NCBI GenBank assembly: GCA_041391665.1
Contig: JAWKNO010000001.1
Coordinates: forward strand, 2,356,001-2,420,000
DNA: 64,000 nt
DNA from: Bacteroidia bacterium
Lineage (GTDB): Bacteria; Bacteroidota; Bacteroidia; J057
Direction: 5' to 3'
Part shown: one piece after another, positions 35,087 to 43,117 of the stretch
Layout: each line of letters starts with the position of its first letter
Numbering within the stretch: the stretch's first letter is position 1
Translations under genes and position numbers: made by a program
Notes under the pieces: model-generated
Seen by the model: the letters and a program-made list of their open reading frames with translations, nothing else
What the model was told of the DNA's origin: nothing
Database searches by the model: none

Positions 35087-36022
35087 TCAGGCTAATCCTC
35101 TTCTTAGTTTTTCGAGGTCCTCTTTATTTTTTGCCAGAATAGAATAGCTCATGGCGAGTTTATTGACCTGCGCTTCTATATCGGAGTTGATGTCGATTTC
35201 ATGTCGGTCGAGGATATGAACCCAGGCAAGTAATTCGGCTGTGGCGGGCAATTTTCTCAAACCTTTGCTTTTGCGTATATCCATAAAGTGATTGATGGCA
35301 TCTGCCAGCATACGGGATCTGAATGTATCGCTGAGCGCCAAACGGTTGGTGATGATTTTTTCCAGTGTTTCTTTATCAGGAAAGGGAATATGGTAATAGA
35401 CTACCCGTCGCAGAAAAGCATCAGGCAGGTTTTTCTCTGAGTTGCTGGTGAGGATCATAATCGGCCGGTTTGGTTTGGCTGCTTCAAAGAAATCACCGGT
35501 CTCTTTCACATAAAAATTCATATTCTCCAGTTCATTGAGAATATCATTGGGTAAATCTCTGGGGGCTTTATCTACTTCATCAATGAGTACAATCGACCGT
35601 TTTTCCCTGGATTCGATAATAGCTTCGCCCATTGCTTCATATTTGATATATTCCCGTATATCTATTTTGGCTTTGTCGCGCAGCTGGGCATCGTGGAAAT
35701 GTCCGAGAGAGTCATACCGGTAAAACATATCACGGGCAGAGGAGGTGGTTTTCGTATGAAAGACCTTTGGCATTCCAAGGCCGAGTTCATGGGCAATACT
35801 ATAGGCCAGCCGGGTTTTTCCTGTGCCGGGTTCTCCGGTGAGTAGCAGGGGTTGGCCGAGTGCGATAGCAACATTTACTGCATCGCGGAGTGCAGGGGCG
35901 GCAACGTATCCTTCGGGTGCCTCCATTCTGGTGATTTTTTCAAATTCAGGTAGTGTAATGTTCCTGTCTTTGATGGTGCTTCCATCACCTTTGTAGATCT
36001 CAAATGTTTGATTATCAGCCAT
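35087..36022 (-). CDS. MoxR-family AAA+ ATPase
   Basis: 311 residues. Walker A GEPGTGKT (63-70), Walker B SIVLIDEVDKAPRDLPNDIL (from 143), sensor-1 region MILTSNSEKNLP (189-200) and an arginine pair FLRRV (203-207) are intact, so it should bind and hydrolyse ATP. MoxR ATPases are chaperone-like hexamers that work with vWA-domain partners. The partner here is most likely the vWA-like core of the giant membrane protein encoded 14 bases downstream. It sits 20 bases after the CHAT gene, in the middle of a tight three-gene operon. Confidence 0.92.
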   Translation of the reverse strand: MADNQTFEIYKGDGSTIKDRNITLPEFEKITRMEAPEGYVAAPALRDAVNVAIALGQPLLLTGEPGTGKTRLAYSIAHELGLGMPKVFHTKTTSSARDMFYRYDSLGHFHDAQLRDKAKIDIREYIKYEAMGEAIIESREKRSIVLIDEVDKAPRDLPNDILNELENMNFYVKETGDFFEAAKPNRPIMILTSNSEKNLPDAFLRRVVYYHIPFPDKETLEKIITNRLALSDTFRSRMLADAINHFMDIRKSKGLRKLPATAELLAWVHILDRHEIDINSDIEAQVNKLAMSYSILAKNKEDLEKLRRGLA

Positions 36023-36042
36023 ATCCTTTAGATTATGAAGTC

Positions 36043-37560
36043 TTACATTTCCTGAAGGGCGTATTTTTCGCGAATTGAATTTACCGCTTGTTTTAAAAAT
36101 TGCTCTACTTTTGCCATTACCAGCCCATCTTTGATAATGAGATCCTGATTAAATATCTGATCGGGGAGCGCTTGAAAATCGTCAATTTCAGCCAGGTTAG
36201 TTTCTATCAGCCAGTCTTCCACATGAGGTTTTCTGACTTTATTTAATTCCGAAAGCAGCACGCAGGTTTTGCTAAACTCTGTTGCCAGCTGGTTGAGTTC
36301 TGCGATTATTTTACTTTTATAGTATTGGGAAGAAAATAGTTTGCTTACAAAGTTCCCTTCTTTTACTTCCTCCGAATAAAGTACATTTATAAATATAACA
36401 AATTGTGGCGCATCGGGATTGTCATTGATGACATTCCAAAAATTTCCGATATACCAGCGGATGAGATCAGCGGTAGATTTATTCCAGTATTCACCCGGAA
36501 TATTATGTTGCATGATGATAGCATCCTGGCCGGAAACAGCCGTATGATTCATTAGATCCCTGGCCGAAAGTTTTTCGACTGGTTTACCTGCCCAGTTCAA
36601 TCCTTCAAAGTACTCTGCTATTCTGACTTTCAGGAGCGTTTCGAGGTCACCTTTAAATGGCCAGTTTTTAATTTCTATGGGACGTATATATCGTTTTTTT
36701 CCACCTATATATTCGTAGCTAAACCTTGTGATCAGACTTTCATGTTTTTCATCGCGGTGGCCGTGGATGATATAAATTTTGGGTTGGCTGGCACTGGTCT
36801 GCACATGGCTGGAAACAAATTCATCGTTTTGCTGATATCTGTTGCACAGGATATGTGCATACTTTCCGATTTTGATATCTTCTACCTGAAATTCTGATTG
36901 TTTGCCTGGATTTATCCGCCATTCTGAAGGAGGGTCGGGGTAGATATCCCAGGGGTAAGCGGTAGGTTCTGTGGTCAGATCTTCGAGATAAAGGCCTCGG
37001 TAATTTTTGGCGCCGGTGAGGGTCAATATTTCTGCACTGGCATCGGTAAATGATTTCTGGATCGATGCGTATCCACCGATGCCTTTATAAAACCTGATAG
37101 CAAATCTTTGAGCAATGGCATCATTAATTTTATCAGAAGTTGCGATTACGGAAGGGATGCCGGCAGCCCGGAGATCCAACGCCTGGTTTTGGGTAGAACA
37201 GCCATTCAGGAATACCAGTTCGAGGTTGGCCTGGTTTCCAAGGAAACGGGAAAAGCCATCAGAATTGGCTATTTGGACGTGGTTGTTTTCTGACTCAAGC
37301 AGCAACTGGTAGCTATCGGCATGGCCACCATAGTGAAAAACCCTGATTCTGCCGCTGTATTCGGGATCCTGAAATACATCGATAATATCGGCCAGTGTAG
37401 CATTTGCACGTTCAACGATATCTACTGCTTTTGCCTGTTTTGCTGCGGACAATGAGTTTCTTATCCCACGCAATTCTTGCGCAAGTCCTCTCAGGTATCG
37501 GGCTGAATCTACCTGATCATTGGCGAAGGCGAGGAATATGACCGGTCTGCGGTCGGGCAT
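36043..37560 (-). CDS. CHAT caspase-like protease fused to degenerate STAND-like domain
   Basis: 505 residues, no signal peptide. Residues ~5-195 are a CHAT domain: His80 in RVFHYGGHAD and Cys121 in LVFLNGCSTQ form the expected catalytic dyad. Residues ~259-495 begin PKIYIIHGHRDEKHESLI, where a STAND NTPase would carry a P-loop. The GxxxxGK(S/T) pattern is absent, so this part looks like an inactive STAND (iSTAND-like) module; the assignment is by pattern and memory only. CHAT proteases act as caspase-like effectors in bacterial signalling and conflict systems. As first gene of the operon with a MoxR ATPase and a giant sensor-like membrane protein, it is the probable effector or signal transducer. 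The dyad looks active. Substrates are unknown. Confidence 0.83.
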   Translation of the reverse strand: MPDRRPVIFLAFANDQVDSARYLRGLAQELRGIRNSLSAAKQAKAVDIVERANATLADIIDVFQDPEYSGRIRVFHYGGHADSYQLLLESENNHVQIANSDGFSRFLGNQANLELVFLNGCSTQNQALDLRAAGIPSVIATSDKINDAIAQRFAIRFYKGIGGYASIQKSFTDASAEILTLTGAKNYRGLYLEDLTTEPTAYPWDIYPDPPSEWRINPGKQSEFQVEDIKIGKYAHILCNRYQQNDEFVSSHVQTSASQPKIYIIHGHRDEKHESLITRFSYEYIGGKKRYIRPIEIKNWPFKGDLETLLKVRIAEYFEGLNWAGKPVEKLSARDLMNHTAVSGQDAIIMQHNIPGEYWNKSTADLIRWYIGNFWNVINDNPDAPQFVIFINVLYSEEVKEGNFVSKLFSSQYYKSKIIAELNQLATEFSKTCVLLSELNKVRKPHVEDWLIETNLAEIDDFQALPDQIFNQDLIIKDGLVMAKVEQFLKQAVNSIREKYALQEM

Positions 37561-37616
37561 CAGGAATCTGTAACGCTAAATGGTATTAAGACCGAATAGT
37601 TCAACAACGCAGTAAA

Positions 37617-37650
37617 TTAAAAATTATGCACGATTATTAATAATTTTTAA
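37617..37650. repeat. 11-bp A/T-rich inverted repeat between ubiD-like gene and CHAT operon
   Basis: Arms TTAAAAATTAT and ATAATTTTTAA are perfect complements separated by 12 bases. It lies 23 bases past the UbiD stop and 57 bases upstream of the CHAT start. It could be an A/T-rich terminator for UbiD or an operator for the CHAT-MoxR operon. Confidence 0.5.
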
Positions 37651-37672
37651 TGGAGTTAACCAGGCAATAAGG

Positions 37673-39508
37673 TCAGATTATTCCATGTAGCGGGCCACCC
37701 TTCGCTGCCAGTTGATCTACTTTCCGGGAAATTTCCGGATCTTCAATCAAAGGCGGTGCGTGATGAGGTTTGATCCGGGCATCAATAATCAATGCACCAT
37801 GGCATCCCCAGTGTTTATGTTCAGTAAAACTGTAAACGCCATATATATCATGAGACGGATTAGATCTGGTAAATGTAACCCACAGGAAGTTGTTGAGGGT
37901 ATTTGCAGTGAAATCACTATCATCCACCAGGACTATCATCGGCAGATCTTCCGGGAGCATGACCTCGTTCATGAAATCCGCAAAATCTTGCGCCTGTTTT
38001 TCTCCTGAAGCAAGGTTTTCGTAGGCAGGTGCCTGAACGGCCATTATTCCCGGGAGTGCAATTTGAGGGTTGGAGAACCCTTCAGGGAGTTTCAATCTGG
38101 GTGGCAATTCTGTCCTGAGGTTTCGTTTAACAGAACCTGCGGCTGCAATAACAACTTTTGATCCGGCATTCAGACCTGTTCCCGAGTAGTCAAGGGTATC
38201 AATGGTCGTTTTGGTCTGAAAATGAAGATCACGTCGCCAGTCAACTCTTTGGAGAACATGACTAAAAAACGCCTGAAGGTTGCTGATATTGAGCGCAGGG
38301 GCATCTTCCTTTGCGATGATCATCAGGTACTTGGCGAGAGAGGCCTGATTGAACCCCAGAATTGCATTGGCAATGGTCAGGATTTCCTTAGGGGAACGAT
38401 CCTGATAAGGCACATATCGTTCGCTGCCAATAGCAAGCAGAAGTGGATGAACTCCTGCGGCATCTACAGCATGCATGGCGTGGAGGCCCGGAACTGAAAC
38501 CGGAACCATTGCTTCGGTGACTTCGTGAATAAGATGGCCAAAACTTGTGTCTTCCTGTGGCGGTCTTCCGACTACTGTAAAAGGCCAGATGGCATTTTTT
38601 CTATGATATACGGCTTCCACCTTCATTACAGGAAATTCATGGGTGAGGCTGTAGTAACCCAGATGGTCGCCAAAGGGCCCCTCCGGTTTGGTTTGGGTAG
38701 GATCAATTTCGCCTACAATACAGAAATCAGCGTCAGCAGAAAGTATATGGCCATTTTTTCGCACATAACGAAAATTTCTACCGGCAAACATACCCGCAAA
38801 CATCAGCTCAGAAAGCCCTTCTGGCAGTGGCATAACAGCGGCAAATGTATGCGCAGGTGGGCCTCCGACAAATATACTGACTTTCAGTTTTTCCCCTCTT
38901 GCCCGTGCTTTTGCATGATGTACGCCGATTCCCCGCTGAATCTGGTAGTGCAGGCCAATTTCTTCATTCGGGATATATTCATTTCCTGAGAGCTGAATCC
39001 GGTACATACCAAGGTTTGATTTCATCACTCCCGGCTTTTCCGGGTCTTCAGTAAAGACCTGAGGCAGCGTGATATATGCACCACCGTCCATTGGCCAGGA
39101 TTTTAGTTGGGGAAGTTGGCTGATGGAAGTTTGCCCGTGAAGGACAGGCGCTTTGAACAAAGATTTTGCCGGAAGTGCCCGGATTGCAGTGAACGGTGCA
39201 CTCAAAAAACTACCAGGAGCCCGCAGAAAGCTAGTTGGATCCGCTTTCAACTGAACCACTTTCTTTACCTGGTTAATCGTAGAACGGAAGATGAATTCAC
39301 TGCGTTCCAGCGTACCAAACAGGTTGGCGACTGCGGGAAATGGCGATCCTTTCACTTTTTCAAAAAATATGGCAGGGCCCTGTGCGGCATAAGCACGGCG
39401 TTGAATTTCCGCCATTTCAAGGTATGGATCCACTTCATTGGAAATACGAACCAGGTGGCCATTTTTTTCCAGATCAAGGACACATTGGTATAAACTTTTA
39501 TATCGCAA
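37673..39508 (-). CDS. UbiD-family (prenylated-FMN) decarboxylase
   Basis: About 612 residues from a TTG at 39508 giving M-R-Y-K-S-L, the usual UbiD beginning. An in-frame ATG at 39586 would add 26 residues, but it lies upstream of a -7-like TATATTTA (39529-39536) and overlaps the divergent gene. Family landmarks include the PAIFFEKVKGSPFPAVANLFG segment near the N-terminus, the active-site region (GVHHAKARARGEKLKVSIFVGGPP) and the E-x-P/G DHLGYY region (KPEGPFGDHLGYYSL) with the catalytic Glu. It decarboxylates aromatic or unsaturated acids using prenylated FMN made by UbiX. In Bacteroidota this long form is often linked to menaquinone biosynthesis, an inference here as no other men genes are nearby. 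It precedes the CHAT operon on the same strand. Confidence 0.88.
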   Translation of the reverse strand: MRYKSLYQCVLDLEKNGHLVRISNEVDPYLEMAEIQRRAYAAQGPAIFFEKVKGSPFPAVANLFGTLERSEFIFRSTINQVKKVVQLKADPTSFLRAPGSFLSAPFTAIRALPAKSLFKAPVLHGQTSISQLPQLKSWPMDGGAYITLPQVFTEDPEKPGVMKSNLGMYRIQLSGNEYIPNEEIGLHYQIQRGIGVHHAKARARGEKLKVSIFVGGPPAHTFAAVMPLPEGLSELMFAGMFAGRNFRYVRKNGHILSADADFCIVGEIDPTQTKPEGPFGDHLGYYSLTHEFPVMKVEAVYHRKNAIWPFTVVGRPPQEDTSFGHLIHEVTEAMVPVSVPGLHAMHAVDAAGVHPLLLAIGSERYVPYQDRSPKEILTIANAILGFNQASLAKYLMIIAKEDAPALNISNLQAFFSHVLQRVDWRRDLHFQTKTTIDTLDYSGTGLNAGSKVVIAAAGSVKRNLRTELPPRLKLPEGFSNPQIALPGIMAVQAPAYENLASGEKQAQDFADFMNEVMLPEDLPMIVLVDDSDFTANTLNNFLWVTFTRSNPSHDIYGVYSFTEHKHWGCHGALIIDARIKPHHAPPLIEDPEISRKVDQLAAKGGPLHGII

Positions 39509-39639
39509 GCTGAATAAGTTTTGATTGGTAAATATAGAATAAAACCACAGGAAAGATGGATTGTTCAGCAAATTAGCTATTGTCACCCAGAAGACTTTCC
39601 GCTACAAAAGTGATTATTAAATTGAGTCCAAATTTTTAT

Positions 39640-40830
39640 ATGATGATTCGCAGAATTTACCTCGTGATCTCCATTTGGGGAATGATGATACCTACTTCCT
39701 ACGCACAATCTGCTTATCGGCATTTATTGCTGGAACATTTTACGAATACCCGTTGTGTATTGTGCCCTGCCCGGAATGCACAATTATATTCGCTGCTCGA
39801 TCAGTATCCCGGGCAGGTGCATCATATTTCGATTCATCCCAGTGTGCCATATAATAATTGCGTCCTGTATCAGCATAATCCGGTGGATAATAATGCCCGG
39901 AAAGACCTATATGGCGTAAATGCTACGCCCAGGGCATTTTTATGGGGTGTTTCTTCATCGGCAGGGACGACACTTTTACCGGAGACAACCCTGCTCAATA
40001 GCCTTGGTAAAACAGCTGTGATGGGTCTGACGGTGAATGAAGATGGTCTCGGCCCATTGCCCCAGGTAATGGTAGATATTCGCACATTTGAGACACCAGA
40101 CTCAGGGGAATACCGACTCTTTGTGGCCATTGTGGAGAGAATCGTAGATTATGCAGCTCCCAATGGGGAGACCGAACACCGGAATGTCTTTCGTATGATG
40201 TTGCCTAATGCCGATGGCGAAACATTTACCCCGCACGAAAAAGGGGGGGCAGCATCATTTTCTTATACCTACACGCCTGACGCCGAATGGGATATGGCTC
40301 AAATCTATGCTGTGGCATTTGTGCAGAATATGACGACAAAAGAAGTTTTAAATTCGGGTACGGCTTCCGATCTGAGATTAAGTCTTATTGCATCATCAGA
40401 CGGGATGGCGGTTGCGCAAGCTTTAGGCGGAATACCTCCATACACCTATCAATGGAATGATCCTGACTCACAGACAACAGCTGCAGCGATAGGGTTGGGG
40501 TTAGGTTTATATACGGTAAGGGTCACCGATTCCGTTGGTGTAACCATGAGTGATACGGTAAGAATTCAGACAGCTACTGCATTGGTAGATGAAAATGAAT
40601 ACGATCTAAAGGTTTTTCCCAGCCCGGCCAAAGAAAAATTGTTTGTGGATTCAAGGTTTCCTGTCAGCCAGATATACCTGGTAGATTTAAATGGAAGAAA
40701 AGTTGGCGATTGGAAGTTGGTACCCGGAGAATCGATAACTCTAAACCTGCCATCAGTGGAGTCCGGCATATATTTTCTGCGAATCTACACCCGGGGAAAT
40801 GTAATAGACAGGAAAATTTTTGTTGAATAA
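39640..40830 (+). CDS. Omp28-like secreted thioredoxin-fold protein with T9SS sorting domain
   Basis: About 397 residues from MMIRRIYL. The longest frame from 39580 adds 20 residues without signal character and overlaps the divergent UbiD frame. After the signal peptide (cut near SYAQS) comes an Omp28-type domain with a thioredoxin-like CVLC motif in LLLEHFTNTRCVLCPARN. A single SprB-like repeat follows (SSDGMAVAQALGGIPPYTYQW), then a type A T9SS sorting domain (LKVFPSPAKEKLFVD ... SGIYFLRIYTRGN). The protein is expected to be secreted or held at the cell surface. The CxxC suggests redox or disulfide activity, unproven. Confidence 0.83.
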   Translation: MMIRRIYLVISIWGMMIPTSYAQSAYRHLLLEHFTNTRCVLCPARNAQLYSLLDQYPGQVHHISIHPSVPYNNCVLYQHNPVDNNARKDLYGVNATPRAFLWGVSSSAGTTLLPETTLLNSLGKTAVMGLTVNEDGLGPLPQVMVDIRTFETPDSGEYRLFVAIVERIVDYAAPNGETEHRNVFRMMLPNADGETFTPHEKGGAASFSYTYTPDAEWDMAQIYAVAFVQNMTTKEVLNSGTASDLRLSLIASSDGMAVAQALGGIPPYTYQWNDPDSQTTAAAIGLGLGLYTVRVTDSVGVTMSDTVRIQTATALVDENEYDLKVFPSPAKEKLFVDSRFPVSQIYLVDLNGRKVGDWKLVPGESITLNLPSVESGIYFLRIYTRGNVIDRKIFVE

Positions 40831-41221
40831 GCCCTTGGGGAAGTGCTTCAATCAATGTTGTTACTTTTTGTAGGATTTCTGGGGAGATTTTTATTAATTA
40901 GTGTCATTATTCTGGGAATTTTTTTTTAACTTGACCCCCGTTAACGGGGGTCAGCCGCCAGAATCCTGATTTTAGCCACTCCCCGGAAATTTACCCTACA
41001 ACAAAATGTGAACCTCCAATATTCATATTAACCTGTTTGGCGTAAATTTTGCTTTATTTTTCTAAACACACCCTGCCAGCTTCGCGTTCACTGATTAAAA
41101 ATTATTTATTTGGCGGAAAATTTCTACTTTTTTCAGTTTTTGTAAACATACTCAGGTTTTGGTTTTCGTATGACGAGACCTTTAACCCTTTGTATTGTCT
41201 CTGGATTAAAACCCAAACGCC
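40831..41221. other. 391-base intergenic region with a 22-bp perfect palindrome
   Basis: No credible gene. A 22-bp perfect palindrome occupies 40932-40953; T-rich sequence precedes it but no T-run follows. The remainder is AT-rich and must hold the promoter of the M43 protease gene, which I could not place firmly. Confidence 0.5.
40932..40953. repeat. 22-bp perfect palindrome
   Basis: Arm TGACCCCCG, centre TTAA, and the exact complement of the arm. It lies ~100 bases past the Omp28-like stop. On the plus strand no T-tract follows; on the minus strand an A-tract follows. It is therefore not a classic terminator for either direction, though it could still form a stable RNA hairpin. Confidence 0.6.
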
Positions 41222-43099
41222 ATGAACGTGAACATGATTTCCCGCGCAAGCTACCTATGGATTTTGTCTGTCCTGTTCGTTTTTACAGGAATTGCATTCT
41301 CCTCATCCCGTGTCATTGCCCAGCCACAACGTAGCTGTGGTACAATGGATTATTTGAACCAACAGATATCCTCAGATCCCAGCCTCCGTATGCGAATGCG
41401 GCAGATTGAAGATGAGACACAGATGAATGCAAAATCTGCTTTTCACCGGGTTTCCGGAAAAATAACTATTCCGGTAGTAATACATGTCGTTTACAGAACA
41501 CAGGAGGAAAATATTACAGATCAGCAGATTCTGTCCCAAATTCAGGTCTTAAATGAGGATTTTCAAAGGCTGAACCCCGATCGCAATCAAACTCCAGCAG
41601 AATTTCTCTCCGCTGCTGCTAATACAGGTATTTCTTTTCAACTGGCAAATACTGACCCTTCCGGAAATCCAACCTCGGGCATTCTCCGTTACCGTACAAC
41701 ACAGTTCGCCTTCTACTCTCACAATAATGGCGTGAAATACAGTGCAATGGGGGGCGTAGATGCATGGCCGACAACAGATTATCTTAATATATGGGTATGT
41801 AATCTCGGAATGGGTATCCTCGGATATGCGCAATTTCCCGGAGGGCCTGCTGAAACAGATGGCGTAGTGATTGGCTATCAATACTTTGGCCGAATTGGCA
41901 ATGTCACGGCTCCCTTTAATAAAGGCAGAACCTCGACTCATGAAGTAGGACATTGGCTGAATCTTCGCCATATCTGGGGTGATGGCCCCTGTGATGTGGA
42001 TGATTTTGTAGAAGATACCCCCCCTACAGATAAACCTAACCATGGATGCGCCAGCGGACATTATTCCTGCGGAGCACTGAGTATGGTGCAGAATTTTATG
42101 GATTATACAGACGATGCCTGTATGAATCTCTTTACCCGAGGGCAGTCAGAGCGTATGCGTACACTTTTTGCACCCGGTGGCTACCGCCGGACGCTGTTGT
42201 TTTCACGTGGACTTCAACAAAGCACGATCCCTGAAACACCCATTGCATTTGAACCTCCCAAAGAGTTGAATGTAACCGAGCTGTCAGAAACCGTGGCCCG
42301 CCTTTCCTGGTCAGAAGTGCCCTATGCTGAAAGTTATAATGCACGCTTCCGGAGAGCAGGCGCCGGAGATTGGTCTTCACGCAATTTTGAACAAAACTTT
42401 GTCCGCACAACCGGTCTGAGAGCCTGTACAGACTATGAGTTTCAGGTTGAGAGTGTTTTTGAGGGCAATGGAACAGGATATTCCGAAGTGAAATCTTTTC
42501 AAACGCTGGGCTGTACTGCCGTACCTGTAAGCAATGGCCATAATTCTGATGATGTCCCTACCGGACTTACTGCTTCCAATATCTTTAACGATCAGGCCAC
42601 GATTCTGTGGAATGAAGTTTCCGGAGCCACAAGCTATAAGCTTCAATATAAAGCCGCAGGCTCCGGACAAGTAATTTCCAAAGTCGTCACTACCAATTCT
42701 ACCGCTATTTTTGGCCTTTCTGCCGGAGTTGTCTATCTATATCGGGTAAGGGCTAATTTTGGGAACAGCTCTGGCGCGTACTCTGCTACCGCCTTTTTTA
42801 TGCCCGGGGCTTTTGCCAGTAGATTACGGACAAGTGAGGGAAATATGGAGTACGTTCGTACCATGTCCAATCCCGCTACCGGCAAACTTCAGGTAGAATA
42901 TAGCCTGCCTGTTGAAGGGGTAGTGGAAATCTCCGTTTTAGATGTGAATGGCGAAGTAATTATGTCGTTTCCTTCTCTGACAATTCAGCAGGGGGTGCCA
43001 TTTGAACTTGATACCCGGACACTTCGGAGAGGGAATTACCAGCTCCGAATCTCGGATCCCGATGGGTTTTATCAGGTAAAGGAATTTATCCTCAGGTAG
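41222..43099 (+). CDS. Secreted M43-family (cytophagalysin-like) zinc metalloprotease
   Basis: 625 residues. An N-terminal signal (WILSVLFVFTGIAFSSS) is followed by a propeptide and a catalytic domain (about 75-330). The intact zinc motif HEVGHWLNLRHIW is near residue 240, with a Met-turn (QNFMDYTDDACMNLFTRGQ). Two fibronectin type III domains follow (about 345-435 and 440-530), then a type A T9SS sorting domain (MSNPATGKLQVEYSLPVEG ... RRGNYQLRISD). It should be exported by the T9SS and degrade extracellular protein. It is the active-looking counterpart of the broken M43-like protein at 19.6-22.8 kb. The start could also be the ATG 12 bases later (MISRASYL). Confidence 0.92.
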   Translation: MNVNMISRASYLWILSVLFVFTGIAFSSSRVIAQPQRSCGTMDYLNQQISSDPSLRMRMRQIEDETQMNAKSAFHRVSGKITIPVVIHVVYRTQEENITDQQILSQIQVLNEDFQRLNPDRNQTPAEFLSAAANTGISFQLANTDPSGNPTSGILRYRTTQFAFYSHNNGVKYSAMGGVDAWPTTDYLNIWVCNLGMGILGYAQFPGGPAETDGVVIGYQYFGRIGNVTAPFNKGRTSTHEVGHWLNLRHIWGDGPCDVDDFVEDTPPTDKPNHGCASGHYSCGALSMVQNFMDYTDDACMNLFTRGQSERMRTLFAPGGYRRTLLFSRGLQQSTIPETPIAFEPPKELNVTELSETVARLSWSEVPYAESYNARFRRAGAGDWSSRNFEQNFVRTTGLRACTDYEFQVESVFEGNGTGYSEVKSFQTLGCTAVPVSNGHNSDDVPTGLTASNIFNDQATILWNEVSGATSYKLQYKAAGSGQVISKVVTTNSTAIFGLSAGVVYLYRVRANFGNSSGAYSATAFFMPGAFASRLRTSEGNMEYVRTMSNPATGKLQVEYSLPVEGVVEISVLDVNGEVIMSFPSLTIQQGVPFELDTRTLRRGNYQLRISDPDGFYQVKEFILR

Positions 43100-43117
43100 A
43101 TATAACCTGATAGAATA

